Notes: generated by a model from the sequence alone, not told the origin. 64,000 nt of DNA from GCA-2733415 sp049609325 (GCA_049609325.1 JBMYYK010000002.1:1-64000), one strand, 5' to 3'; shown: positions 36,207-44,858, numbered from the stretch's first letter. Numbers and translations are program-made.

Positions 36207-37033
36207 GTGCCATTATAGATGTTAACGTCTACAAATTCCTTTATACCATTCACACTCCCTTTGTCCGTAAACTGCCAAAAACTCCAGTCGTCATCTATGT
36301 TTTCCACATAATAATTGTAATTGGCTATCCAGCAGGTATACTCAGCAAAATCATGGTACAAATGCTCATTGTAAAACGATTCCCCTGAATAGATTATAGG
36401 CTTAACACCATAATGTTGCTCAATGCGTTTCAACCATTTACGTAACCCTAGTTTCAAATTGTCCATGCTTTGAATTCTCGGAATATCTTCAATATCCAAT
36501 ACAGGAGGTAAATCACCATATTGAAGTTTTACCGTTCTTATAAAATTATCGGCTTGAAATAATGAATTTTCATTGGGGCGGTAATAATGGTAAGCTCCGC
36601 GAATTAATCCTTTCTCTTTTGCAGCTTTCCAATTAACATCAAATTTTCTATCAACTTTTACGCTTCCAGCTGTTGCTCTTACAAACACAAATGACAACGG
36701 AAAACTATCTTGTATTTTAGAGACCTTATCCCATTGTATACGTCCTTGATAATGCGATACATCAATACCATAAGTTTTATCTTGATGGTGTTGTAGCACA
36801 TCAAAAATACGTAATTGTGTGGTCACAGACGAGACTTTAATTGCTTCCGTCTGTTCTATCCGCTGAAATATTAAATAGTAAATTGTGTATCTATAATGCC
36901 AAATCCCACAGCTTAATAAGACAAAAAATATGGGGAATAAAATATGTTTTTTAAAAGAAAATTTAGATTGCTTTTTCCTTTTTTTTGACTTAGATACCCT
37001 TTTACGTTTCTGCGTAACTTTACCAGAAGCCAT
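36173..37033 (-). CDS. GH25 lysozyme-like, membrane-anchored glycoside hydrolase
   Basis: This protein is 286 residues from the ATG at 37033 (MASGKVTQKRKR); an ATG at 37048 is also possible but overlaps pssA. A strongly basic N-terminal tail precedes one membrane anchor (about residues 32-50), giving an external catalytic domain. GH25 motifs are YGIDVSHYQGRIQWDKV, FVRATAGSVKVDRKF, the catalytic acidic cluster PPVLDIEDIP, IIYSGESFYNEHL and WSFWQFTDKGSV. The family cleaves the beta-1,4 bond between MurNAc and GlcNAc in peptidoglycan. It is the second gene of a pssA-GH25 pair. Confidence 0.9.
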   Translation of the reverse strand: MASGKVTQKRKRVSKSKKRKKQSKFSFKKHILFPIFFVLLSCGIWHYRYTIYYLIFQRIEQTEAIKVSSVTTQLRIFDVLQHHQDKTYGIDVSHYQGRIQWDKVSKIQDSFPLSFVFVRATAGSVKVDRKFDVNWKAAKEKGLIRGAYHYYRPNENSLFQADNFIRTVKLQYGDLPPVLDIEDIPRIQSMDNLKLGLRKWLKRIEQHYGVKPIIYSGESFYNEHLYHDFAEYTCWIANYNYYVENIDDDWSFWQFTDKGSVNGIKEFVDVNIYNGTKKELLQLVKK

Positions 37034-37034
37034 A

Positions 37035-37772
37035 TTATTTTTTAGCATTAATTACTACAGACAGCAGTATATATAACAGGATAATTAATGGTATTGCGGT
37101 ATAACTTAGCACTGCGAGTAGCACAATAGAAGTTAGTAAAAACATATATGTAACTACATTGTCTTTAAATGCGTAGGTTTTCATTTTTAATGAAAACAAT
37201 GGCAATTCAGCATTTAACAGATAACAACTTAGCAGTGTTATACCAATCAACATCCATTTATTTAAAATCAAGTTGTTAATCCACAACACATCATTACTCA
37301 TTAAAATTAATGGTAAACTTAAAATCAGTAGCGTATTTGCAGGTGTTGGTAACCCTATAAATGAATCGGTTTGACGGGTATCAATATTAAATTTTGCCAA
37401 ACGGTAACATGATGCCAATGTAATTAACAAACCAATTAGTGGCAAGAAACTATACGGAGCAACCTCATAACCTAACAACACACTTTCTAAATTAACAGGA
37501 AATGGATGAGATGTTTTTTCTAATAACTTAAACATAACAATACCTGGCACTACTCCACTAGTAACCATATCTGCTAAAGAATCTAATTGCAAGCCTAACT
37601 CACTTTTTACATTTAGTAAACGTGCAGCAAAACCATCAAAAAAATCAAAGACAATTCCTAGAATAACAAACACAGCGGCTAAAAACAAGTTATTTTCAAC
37701 TGCAAAAATGACTGCTATACATCCACAAAAAAGGTTTAATAAGGTGATGATATTCGGAATATGTTTTTTCAT
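37035..37772 (-). CDS. pssA: CDP-diacylglycerol--serine O-phosphatidyltransferase
   Basis: This 245-residue polytopic membrane enzyme makes phosphatidylserine, the precursor of phosphatidylethanolamine. The CDP-alcohol phosphatidyltransferase signature D-G-x2-A-R-x8-G-x3-D-x3-D is fully present from DGFAARLLN to QLDSLAD (about residues 45-67). The rest forms around seven hydrophobic segments. The short form with N-terminal MKKHIPNIITLLNLFCGC matches the Bacteroidota type. The GH25 gene starts within or one base after its end. Confidence 0.93.
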   Translation of the reverse strand: MKKHIPNIITLLNLFCGCIAVIFAVENNLFLAAVFVILGIVFDFFDGFAARLLNVKSELGLQLDSLADMVTSGVVPGIVMFKLLEKTSHPFPVNLESVLLGYEVAPYSFLPLIGLLITLASCYRLAKFNIDTRQTDSFIGLPTPANTLLILSLPLILMSNDVLWINNLILNKWMLIGITLLSCYLLNAELPLFSLKMKTYAFKDNVVTYMFLLTSIVLLAVLSYTAIPLIILLYILLSVVINAKK

Positions 37773-37841
37773 GAATTATATGTTCTTTGGTGTAAAAATA
37801 AGAAAGTTTTCAATCACTCTCCATCCTATATCTGATTCAAA

Positions 37842-38687
37842 TTATTTACTAGCTTTTAACATTCTGTCATTACCAGACAAATCTTTACGCAGCTCAACAG
37901 AAGAAAACCCGTAACTCTTAACTAAATCAACCGTTTTTTGCCCTAAATATTGATTAATTTCAAAATACAACACTCCGTTATCAGTTAGATTATCAACTGC
38001 AAATTCCGTTATTTTTTTATAAAAAATTAATGGATCATTATCTTCAACAAACAAAGCCAAATGTGGTTCATATGCCAACACATTTTTTTTGATCTCTTGT
38101 TTTTCTAAATGCCTTACATATGGTGGATTTGACACTATCACATCATACTTCGCAGTAGTATTAGCATAAGTCAGTATATCATCATTTATAAACGCCACAT
38201 CAACACCATGAGTCTTTGCATTAAATGTTGCAACTTCAAGTGCTTCTTCCGAAACATCCATACTAACAACACTTGCTTGTTTCATGTGTTTAGCTAAACT
38301 GATAGGAATACACCCTGATCCCGTACCAACATCTAATACTGTGAGTTTATTTTTGTTTGAATTATCTTTTAAAATCCAATCAACTAACTCTTCTGTTTCT
38401 GGACGTGGTATTAAAGTAGCTTTCGTCACTTTAAAATTCAATCCGAAAAAATCTGTACTCCCTATGATATATTGTATTGGTTTTTCTTGTTGCAAGTCAA
38501 CCAGAGCGTTTTTAAAATATAATTCGTCATCAGACTTCAATTCAAAATCTGGTTTTAAAACGACATCAATTTTTGACAGTTGCAATTTATATTCAACCAA
38601 ACGATAGAAAAACGCATCTATTTCTGACAGTTCAAAAACAGACGACAATTTCTCTCTAAACAGTATTTTTAACTGATTTAAATTCAT
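37842..38687 (-). CDS. prmC: Peptide chain release factor N5-glutamine methyltransferase
   Basis: This 281-residue SAM-dependent enzyme methylates the Gln of the GGQ motif in release factors RF1 and RF2. The N-terminal helical domain (residues 1-85) is followed by a Rossmann fold with VLDVGTGSGCIPISLA for SAM binding and the catalytic SNPPYVRHLE (NPPY) motif. LIPRPETEELVDWIL is also diagnostic. It starts 9 bases after a GNAT gene on the same strand and probably shares its transcript. Confidence 0.94.
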   Translation of the reverse strand: MNLNQLKILFREKLSSVFELSEIDAFFYRLVEYKLQLSKIDVVLKPDFELKSDDELYFKNALVDLQQEKPIQYIIGSTDFFGLNFKVTKATLIPRPETEELVDWILKDNSNKNKLTVLDVGTGSGCIPISLAKHMKQASVVSMDVSEEALEVATFNAKTHGVDVAFINDDILTYANTTAKYDVIVSNPPYVRHLEKQEIKKNVLAYEPHLALFVEDNDPLIFYKKITEFAVDNLTDNGVLYFEINQYLGQKTVDLVKSYGFSSVELRKDLSGNDRMLKASK

Positions 38688-38696
38688 GGTTATAAA

Positions 38697-39182
38697 CTAT
38701 ATGTCTTTAATCATCCATTTAGAACAGCTATAATGCCCAGTATCTCCTAATGGTTTATCTAATGACACAAAACCAGTTTTTGCATATAACTTTACTGCCG
38801 AGGTCATATAAGGCAAGGTTTCTAAATAACATTTATCAAACCCGAATTCTTTAGCCGCACTCAAACACTTTTGCATCATTTGCGCGCCAAAACCTTTTCC
38901 TCTAGCCTCAGGAGAAAAATACATTTTCTGTAATTCGCAGATGTTTTCTTCTGAGTTGTCTAACTGTGAAATTCCGGCTGCTCCAACCACTTTTTTGTTA
39001 AGTTCAGCTACAAAATAAATTGCTCTTTCTTTATTATACACTTCAGATAAGACATCTAAAGATTTATCTTCATACGCAGTACCAACCTTTGGTGCTCCTA
39101 GCTCTAGCAACACCTCTCTAATCATTTTTGCTACTGCCGCATTATCTGCTGCTTCTATTTCTCGTATTAATATTTCAGACAT
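38697..39182 (-). CDS. GNAT family N-acetyltransferase
   Basis: This protein is 161 residues from the ATG at 39182; a TTG one codon upstream is ignored. It is a single GNAT domain with acetyl-CoA loop LQKMYFSPEARGKGFGAQMMQKCL (R/Q-x-x-G-x-G/A as ARGKGFG) and the C-terminal SAVKLYAKTGFVSLDKPLGDTG segment. The ending YSCSKWMIKDI resembles members annotated as acting on small amines. The substrate is unknown. It is the first gene of a GNAT-prmC pair, divergent from the lipoprotein-ribD operon. Confidence 0.85.
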   Translation of the reverse strand: MSEILIREIEAADNAAVAKMIREVLLELGAPKVGTAYEDKSLDVLSEVYNKERAIYFVAELNKKVVGAAGISQLDNSEENICELQKMYFSPEARGKGFGAQMMQKCLSAAKEFGFDKCYLETLPYMTSAVKLYAKTGFVSLDKPLGDTGHYSCSKWMIKDI

Positions 39183-39195
39183 CAATATAAAAGGC

Positions 39196-39203
39196 TATTT
39201 TTG
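39196..39203 (+). promoter_or_regulatory. -7 promoter element (TATTTTTG) of the lipoprotein-ribD operon
   Basis: An exact TAnnTTTG match lies 20 bases upstream of the ATG at 39223, giving a short leader of about 13 bases. No clear -33 TTG is visible. Confidence 0.45.
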
Positions 39204-39222
39204 TGTTGTAAAATTACCATTT

Positions 39223-39675
39223 ATGAAACAAATAGCAGCACTTTTAATTATAATTTCAATGTTATCATCTTGTGTTTCAAAACAAATTGAATACCAAGGT
39301 GTTGACAACATCAACATTTTATCCTTGAGCGGACAAGAAATCACTTTAAGCGCTGATGCTATTTTTAAAAACCCTAACATTTTAGGAGGAAAAGTAATTC
39401 CTGACAACATCGTGGTTTTTATAGACGATAAAGAAGTTACTTCGGTAAAATCTGAAGAATTCAGAGTTCCTGCAAAAGAAGAGTTTAGTGTACCATTAGA
39501 AGTTACCATTCCTTTTGATAAAATTCCTGGAAATAAAAACGGTGGATTATTAGGTGCAGTTTTAGGAAGCATCAACAAAGCACACAAGGTCACTTTTAAA
39601 GGTGTTTTATATTACCGAGTTGCAGGATTTAAATCTACCTATAACATAAACCATACAGAAGACATAAAGTTATAA
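39223..39675 (+). CDS. LEA type 2-like lipoprotein
   Basis: This 150-residue protein has a lipoprotein signal (MLSSCVSK, lipidation Cys at about 17) and a beta-sandwich domain resembling the LEA type 2 / WHy family (SGQEITLSADAIFKNPNILGGKVIP, TIPFDKIPG). It is probably anchored to the inner or outer membrane facing the periplasm. The TAA at 39673-39675 overlaps the probable ATA start of ribD as ATAA. It is the first gene of a five-gene operon of otherwise cytosolic and inner-membrane proteins. Confidence 0.75.
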   Translation: MKQIAALLIIISMLSSCVSKQIEYQGVDNINILSLSGQEITLSADAIFKNPNILGGKVIPDNIVVFIDDKEVTSVKSEEFRVPAKEEFSVPLEVTIPFDKIPGNKNGGLLGAVLGSINKAHKVTFKGVLYYRVAGFKSTYNINHTEDIKL

Positions 39676-40700
39676 CACACGACATTTACATACAACGCTG
39701 CATTGAGCTTGCTAAAAACGGATTAGGCACCACATACCCTAACCCTTTAGTAGGAAGTGTTATTGTGCATAATAACAAAATTATTGGCGAAGGTTGGCAT
39801 TACCAAGCGGGTCAACCACATGCAGAAGTTAATGCTATCAATTCGGTAAAAGACAAATCCTTACTTAAAAACGCTACCATTTACGTGTCACTAGAACCTT
39901 GTAGCCATTTTGGAAAAACCCCACCATGTGCCGATTTGATTACCAAACACCACATAAAAAATGTAGTTATTGGTTGTGTAGATTCGTTTTCAGAAGTGTC
40001 TGGTAGAGGGATTGAGAAGTTAAAAGCTAAGGGCTGTAATGTGACAGTTGGCGTTTTAGAAGAGGAATGTTTAAAGCTAAATAAACGTTTTTTTACATTT
40101 CACACTAAACAACGTCCGTATATCATTTTAAAATGGGCAGAAACTTCTGATGGCTTTATTGCTCCAGACAACAATAGTCAAATTACCTGGATTACCAATA
40201 CATACTCTAGACAGTTAGTACATAAGCTACGTGCAGAGGAACAAGCAATATTAATTGGCACTAATACCGCACTAATTGACAATCCTAAATTAAATTCTAG
40301 AGATTGGCATGGCACACACCCTGTAAGAGTTGTGTTAGACAAACAACTTCGCATACCTAGTACGCATTCAATTTTTGACCAGAGCATAAAGACTATTGTT
40401 ATTACCGAAGTTAACAAAGTTAGCTCAGCGAATATAGTCTACGAACATATAGATTTTTCAAGTCAAATAGCACAACAAATATGTACTATCCTCTATAAAC
40501 ACCAAATTCAATCGGTAATTATTGAAGGCGGCGCGCAAACATTACAAACTTTTATTGACAGTAATATCTGGGATGAAGCATACATGTTTAAAGGACCAAA
40601 CACGTTTACATCAGGTTTAAAGTCGCCGCAACTTAATGGACATATGGCTTCTTCTAAACCTATTAAAGACAACCAACTTATAGTGTACAATAATGATTAA
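39672..40700 (+). CDS. ribD: Bifunctional riboflavin biosynthesis protein RibD, non-canonical start
   Basis: RibD deaminates and then reduces the pyrimidine intermediate in riboflavin synthesis. The deaminase domain has the zinc motif PHAEVNA (His50 in this numbering) and EPCSHFGKTPPCADLI. The reductase domain begins near QRPYIILKWAETSDGFIA. The first available ATG/GTG/TTG is GTG at 39765, yet conserved family residues (QRCIELAKNGLGTTYPNPLV) are encoded upstream without a stop. They reach back to an ATA at 39672 that overlaps the upstream stop as ATAA. I annotate 342 residues from that ATA. A sequencing error or a G-to-A change of an ATGA overlap would also explain this. Confidence 0.82.
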   Translation: MTHDIYIQRCIELAKNGLGTTYPNPLVGSVIVHNNKIIGEGWHYQAGQPHAEVNAINSVKDKSLLKNATIYVSLEPCSHFGKTPPCADLITKHHIKNVVIGCVDSFSEVSGRGIEKLKAKGCNVTVGVLEEECLKLNKRFFTFHTKQRPYIILKWAETSDGFIAPDNNSQITWITNTYSRQLVHKLRAEEQAILIGTNTALIDNPKLNSRDWHGTHPVRVVLDKQLRIPSTHSIFDQSIKTIVITEVNKVSSANIVYEHIDFSSQIAQQICTILYKHQIQSVIIEGGAQTLQTFIDSNIWDEAYMFKGPNTFTSGLKSPQLNGHMASSKPIKDNQLIVYNND

Positions 40701-41304
40701 AAATATAATTTTTGATTTCGGTGATATTTTCATCAATCTTGATAAAACTGGCGCTATGTCAGCAGCTTTAGAGTTGTTTAACGTTCCTGAGTTAACCCCA
40801 GAAATGCTACACATCAATATGCGTTATGAAAAAGGGTTACTATCAACTACTGAATTTATACAATTTTATACCACTACTTTTCCTAACACCACAAAAGAAC
40901 AAGTGGTACAAGCCTGGAATCATATTTTATTAGACTTTCCATTACATCGATTAGAGTTTTTGAAGAAGGTAAGCACTCAATACCGTTGCTTTCTTTTAAG
41001 CAATACCAATGAGATGCATATAGATTGGATAAAAAACGATTGGGGTCCGGAATTATACAACGAATTTAAAGCGTGCTTTGACACATTTTATTTATCACAT
41101 GAAATGCATATGCGTAAACCAGATGCAGAAATTTACAAGTATGTACTAGACACACATCAATTAATTCCTCAAGAAACCTTATTTATTGACGACACTAAAG
41201 AAAATACAGATACTACAGAAAGACTACACATACATTCATGGAATTTAACTCCAGGCAAAGAAGATGTTACAGAGTTATTCACTATTAAAAGCGAGTTGTT
41301 TTAA
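40693..41304 (+). CDS. HAD-superfamily hydrolase (subfamily IA, YihX-like)
   Basis: This 203-residue cytosolic phosphatase-fold protein has the four HAD motifs: nucleophile motif IIFDFGDIFINLD, motif II LLSNTNEMHIDWI, motif III Lys in HMRKPDAEIYKYV, and motif IV FIDDTKENTD. A helical C1 cap is present, as in YihX-type alpha-D-glucose-1-phosphate or FMN phosphatases. The gene overlaps ribD by 8 bases. Its position directly after ribD makes it a candidate for the missing pyrimidine phosphatase step of riboflavin synthesis, which is inference from context only. Confidence 0.87.
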   Translation: MIKNIIFDFGDIFINLDKTGAMSAALELFNVPELTPEMLHINMRYEKGLLSTTEFIQFYTTTFPNTTKEQVVQAWNHILLDFPLHRLEFLKKVSTQYRCFLLSNTNEMHIDWIKNDWGPELYNEFKACFDTFYLSHEMHMRKPDAEIYKYVLDTHQLIPQETLFIDDTKENTDTTERLHIHSWNLTPGKEDVTELFTIKSELF

Positions 41305-42149
41305 TGGGATATCTTATACTTAGCGTACTCTTTTCAAGTGCTATTTTTATAGTATTTAAACTTTTTGAAAAATACAATATCAATACCCTACAAGCTATTA
41401 TCGTTAATTATGCCACGGCGTTTTGTATTGGTATTTTTACATATGAACATAAAATAGACTTCATCAATATCCCTAACAAACCTTGGTATATAGGGGCTGT
41501 AATTTTAAGTTGCTTATTCATTTCGGTATTCAACCTTATGGCATTAACATCACAGAAAAACGGAGTTTCTGTAGCTTCTGTAGCTGGAAAAATGTCAATC
41601 GTTATTCCTGTTATTTTTGGCATTTATCTGTATAATGAACAGCTCACCATGCAAAAAGGTATTGGTATTATTCTTGCCCTCTGTGCAGTGTTTTTAACAA
41701 CAAGTAAAAATGCATCTACAGTAAAAAAAGGAAATTATATATTCCCCATTCTTTTATTTTTAGGCTCTGGTATTATAGACACCTTAATAAAGTATATACA
41801 AACCAATTATGTTTCTAACACCGAACTACCTTTATTCTCGGCAATCCTTTTTATACAAGCTGGTGTATTAGGAACAGTGATCTATTTTTTTAAACCGTCT
41901 AAACTATACGGAAAAAATATTATTGCTGGATTATGTTTAGGGATAATAAATTATTATTCAATTATCTATTTATTAAAAGCGTTGAACAATAAAAACCTTG
42001 GTAGCGCCGAAGTGTTTACCATAAATAATGTAGCTATAGTTATGTTAACAACACTTGCAGGACTATTCATTTTTAAAGAGAAACTTATTTTTAAAAATTG
42101 GATTGGCATTAGCATTGCTATAATTTCAATTCTTTTAATTACTTTGTAA
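41304..42149 (+). CDS. EamA/DMT-family transporter
   Basis: This 281-residue inner-membrane protein has about ten hydrophobic helices arranged as two EamA repeats. The first starts LILSVLFSSAIFIVFKLF and contains the TSQKNGVSVASVAGKMS segment. The second contains NNKNLGSAEVFTINNVAIVMLTTLAGLFIFKEKL. It belongs to the drug/metabolite transporter superfamily; the substrate cannot be inferred. It overlaps the HAD gene by one base, and yigZ follows after 8 bases. Riboflavin export or uptake is a context-only guess. Confidence 0.85.
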   Translation: MGYLILSVLFSSAIFIVFKLFEKYNINTLQAIIVNYATAFCIGIFTYEHKIDFINIPNKPWYIGAVILSCLFISVFNLMALTSQKNGVSVASVAGKMSIVIPVIFGIYLYNEQLTMQKGIGIILALCAVFLTTSKNASTVKKGNYIFPILLFLGSGIIDTLIKYIQTNYVSNTELPLFSAILFIQAGVLGTVIYFFKPSKLYGKNIIAGLCLGIINYYSIIYLLKALNNKNLGSAEVFTINNVAIVMLTTLAGLFIFKEKLIFKNWIGISIAIISILLITL

Positions 42150-42157
42150 TTTATATT

Positions 42158-42775
42158 TTGACACCAATTAAAGACACATATAAAACTATAGACGATACGT
42201 TTAAAGGAGAGTTATTTAAAGATAGAGGCAGTAAATTTTACGGCTATGCTTTTCCTATTTCTTCAGAAGATGACGTAAAGCCAATTGTTGAACAATTAAA
42301 AAAAGAGCATCATACAGCAAGGCATTGGTGTTATGCTTGGCAGTTAGGCACTACAAAAACACGATATAGAGCTAATGACGATGGTGAACCAAGCAACTCT
42401 GCGGGGCCACCAATTTATGGTCAAATACAAGCATATGACCTTACAAACATTTTAGTAGTAGTTGTCAGGTATTTTGGTGGTACAAAATTAGGGGTTGGCG
42501 GTTTAATGAATGCGAATAAAACTGCAGCCAAATCTGTACTTGATTCCGCTAATATCATAGAAAAAACTATTGACAAAGTGTACCAAATCACTTTTGAGTA
42601 TAAAGATATGAATAAAGTGATGCGTGTTATAAAAGAGCATCAACTTAACATTAGCGCACAAACTTTAGAACTAAACTGCCAATATACAATACCGGTAAGA
42701 ATTAGTGATGCAGAAAAAATTTATGCTGTGTTTGAAAATATTTACGGTGTAGACATTAAAGAACTAGAATCCTAA
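42158..42775 (+). CDS. yigZ: YigZ/IMPACT family protein
   Basis: This 205-residue protein belongs to the UPF0029/IMPACT family. The N-terminal domain contains the conserved HHTARHWCYAWQLG, NDDGEPSNSAGPPIYGQI and VVRYFGGTKLGVGGLMNA motifs, and a DUF1949 ferredoxin-like domain follows from about residue 140. The family is linked to translation control, but its bacterial role is unclear. The start is TTG at 42158, positioned as in homologues. It overlaps the convergent thioesterase gene by 12 bases at the 3' ends. Confidence 0.9.
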   Translation: MTPIKDTYKTIDDTFKGELFKDRGSKFYGYAFPISSEDDVKPIVEQLKKEHHTARHWCYAWQLGTTKTRYRANDDGEPSNSAGPPIYGQIQAYDLTNILVVVVRYFGGTKLGVGGLMNANKTAAKSVLDSANIIEKTIDKVYQITFEYKDMNKVMRVIKEHQLNISAQTLELNCQYTIPVRISDAEKIYAVFENIYGVDIKELES

Positions 42776-43162
42776 TTTCTGTAATAAATGCTCCGGACAT
42801 TGAATTGGTCTTTTGGTTGCCATGCTCACAAAAACCAATGTAATTTCTGACGTTGTTAATAAGTCATCATTAACATTATAAATCTCCTGATCAATACATA
42901 TTTTTAAACCCGGTTTTTCACGCAATTTAGTCTTCACAAATAGCACTTCATCATATACCGCAGGTTTTTTAAAATTGATATTTAAATTGACCACAGGCAA
43001 CATCACGCCCTCTTCCTCCATTTTTTTATAAGATATCCCTATAGAGCGCAACCACTCTACTCTAGCCACCTCTAAATACTGAGCATAATTTCCGTGGTAC
43101 ACCACGCCCATTTGATCTGTTTCACCGTATCTAACACGTATTTCTGTTGTATGAATTTTCAT
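42764..43162 (-). CDS. Acyl-CoA thioesterase, YbgC/4HBT hot-dog family
   Basis: This 132-residue hot-dog-fold protein has the 4-hydroxybenzoyl-CoA thioesterase/YbgC signature RYGETDQMGVVYHGNYAQYLEVARVEWL, in which the Asp of DQMG is the catalytic residue. It hydrolyses acyl-CoA or acyl-ACP thioesters. The chain-length preference is unknown, and no Tol-Pal genes lie nearby. It is divergent from dnaA and overlaps yigZ by 12 bases. Confidence 0.9.
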   Translation of the reverse strand: MKIHTTEIRVRYGETDQMGVVYHGNYAQYLEVARVEWLRSIGISYKKMEEEGVMLPVVNLNINFKKPAVYDEVLFVKTKLREKPGLKICIDQEIYNVNDDLLTTSEITLVFVSMATKRPIQCPEHLLQKLGF

Positions 43163-43236
43163 ATACCCGCTACAAGCTATGCTTGCATAATATTATTTAT
43201 GTTTAGTATGAGAAAAAAAAACTAAATATTCAATAG

Positions 43237-43263
43237 TAAAAGTGTTTTTTTTTTCACTTTTTT
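43237..43263. repeat. Inverted repeat around a T10 tract, dnaA upstream region
   Basis: AAAAGTG (43238-43244) and CACTTTT (43255-43261) flank ten consecutive T residues. The structure lies in the 186-base divergent region between the thioesterase gene and dnaA, about 90 bases ahead of the dnaA ATG. It might be regulatory or part of an AT-rich unwinding region; the evidence is structural only. Confidence 0.35.
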
Positions 43264-43348
43264 GTTCACATATTTGTCATCCCCAAGAACAACTAATGAG
43301 AAGTAATTCTCAATTGAATTAAAACACAAACATAACCAATTCTATTAA

Positions 43349-44776
43349 ATGAATAATACAGCATTATCAGTTTGGGAAAACTGTTTGTCTTTTATTGAAG
43401 ACAACATACAACCTCAAGCATACAAAACGTGGTTTGAACCAATTAAACCAATAAAACTCACTGATAATGTGTTAAGTATTCAAGTACCTAGTAAATTCTT
43501 TTACGAATGGCTTGAAGAACATTATGTGAAGTTATTAAAAGTGGCACTGACAAAAGAATTAGGGGAGTCAGCAAAATTGGTGTACAACATCAAAATGGAA
43601 AACACTTATGGCAACAAGCAACCGTTTACAGAAAAAATACCTAGTACAAATAGAGCTTCTGTAAAACCTCAAAATGTTGATGTTCCGTTAAAAAACAAAA
43701 GTCCAGAATTAAAAAATCCGTTTATAATTCCTGGAATTAGAAATGTAAAAATAGAATCGCAGTTAAATCCGAGTTATAATTTCGAAAATTTCTTAGAGGG
43801 TGATTCAAACCGTTTGGCTAGATCAGCAGGTTTAGCTGTAGCAAATAAACCTGGAGGTACCGCCTTTAACCCATTGTTAATTTTTGGTGGAGTAGGTTTA
43901 GGTAAAACCCACTTAGCCCACGCTATTGGGGTTGATGTTAAAGACAAATATCCAGAAAAAACAGTATTATATATTGCTGCAGAAAAATTCATACAACAGT
44001 ATACTGATGCTGTAAGAAAAAACAACAGAAACGATTTCATACACTTCTATCAAATAATTGATGTGTTAATTATTGATGATGTGCAGTTTTTATCTGGTAA
44101 GGCAGGTACGCAAGATGTGTTTTTCCACATTTTCAACCATCTGCACCAAAATGGCAAGCAGATTATTTTAACATCTGACAAGGCTCCTGTAGACATGCAA
44201 GACATTGAGCAACGCTTATTATCTCGTTTTAAGTGGGGATTATCAGCCGAGCTACAACGTCCAGATTTTGAAACTCGAGTTGCGATATTGCAAAACAAAT
44301 TATATCGTGACGGTGTTGAAATGCCATATGACATTATTGAATATGTTGCTAAAAACATCAAATCAAATGTTAGAGAATTAGAAGGTGCAATTGTATCACT
44401 TATTGCTCAATCTTCGTTTAACAAAAAAGAAATCACGATTGATTTAGCGCGACAAATCATTGAAAAGTTTGTAAAAAATACCAAACGAGAAATTTCAATT
44501 GATTACATACAGAAAGTTGTATCAGACTATTTCTCAATGGATGTTGGCACACTACAATCAAAAACAAGAAAACGTCATATTGTACAAGCAAGACAACTAG
44601 CCATGTTTTTTGCCAAAAAATTTACCAAAGCTTCATTAGCTAGTATTGGTAGTCAAATTGGAAAACGTGACCACGCTACAGTACTTCATGCGTGTAAAAC
44701 GGTTGACAACTTAGCGCACACCGACAAACAATTTAAGAAATATGTAGATGATTTACAGAAAAAACTAACGCTGTAA
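43349..44776 (+). CDS. dnaA: Chromosomal replication initiator DnaA
   Basis: This 475-residue AAA+ initiator binds DnaA boxes and unwinds the origin. Domain I covers about residues 1-80 (WENCLSFIEDNIQPQAYKTW), followed by a short linker domain II. Domain III has Walker A GGVGLGKTHLAH, Walker B VLIIDDVQFLSGK and sensor/arginine-finger regions (DIEQRLLSRFKWGLS). Domain IV carries the DNA-binding signature IGKRDHATVLHACKTV. dnaN lies 17.5 kb away rather than adjacent. A convincing cluster of DnaA boxes is not visible next to the gene, so the origin is not assigned here. Confidence 0.97.
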   Translation: MNNTALSVWENCLSFIEDNIQPQAYKTWFEPIKPIKLTDNVLSIQVPSKFFYEWLEEHYVKLLKVALTKELGESAKLVYNIKMENTYGNKQPFTEKIPSTNRASVKPQNVDVPLKNKSPELKNPFIIPGIRNVKIESQLNPSYNFENFLEGDSNRLARSAGLAVANKPGGTAFNPLLIFGGVGLGKTHLAHAIGVDVKDKYPEKTVLYIAAEKFIQQYTDAVRKNNRNDFIHFYQIIDVLIIDDVQFLSGKAGTQDVFFHIFNHLHQNGKQIILTSDKAPVDMQDIEQRLLSRFKWGLSAELQRPDFETRVAILQNKLYRDGVEMPYDIIEYVAKNIKSNVRELEGAIVSLIAQSSFNKKEITIDLARQIIEKFVKNTKREISIDYIQKVVSDYFSMDVGTLQSKTRKRHIVQARQLAMFFAKKFTKASLASIGSQIGKRDHATVLHACKTVDNLAHTDKQFKKYVDDLQKKLTL

Positions 44777-44793
44777 AACCTACCAAACAATAT

Positions 44794-44831
44794 TAAAAAA
44801 ATCACTAACATTAACGTTAGTGATTTTTTTA
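44794..44831 (+). terminator. Intrinsic terminator of dnaA
   Basis: The stem ATCACTAAC (44801-44809) with GTTAGTGAT (44816-44824) is flanked by A7 and T7. It lies between dnaA and the phosphatase gene and contains the GTG at 44820 that would otherwise look like a start. Confidence 0.85.
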
Positions 44832-44858
44832 TACTTAAATTGTACTAACATTTATTAT

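Noticed and set aside
43163..43348. Possible chromosome origin upstream of dnaA
   Set aside because: Only one near-match to a DnaA box (TTGTTCACA, 43262-43270) and an AT-rich tract are visible; there is no cluster of boxes. dnaA presence alone does not locate oriC.
44820..44858. GTG start giving the phosphatase 13 extra residues
   Set aside because: The codon lies inside the dnaA terminator hairpin, and the ATG at 44859 matches the normal family N-terminus.
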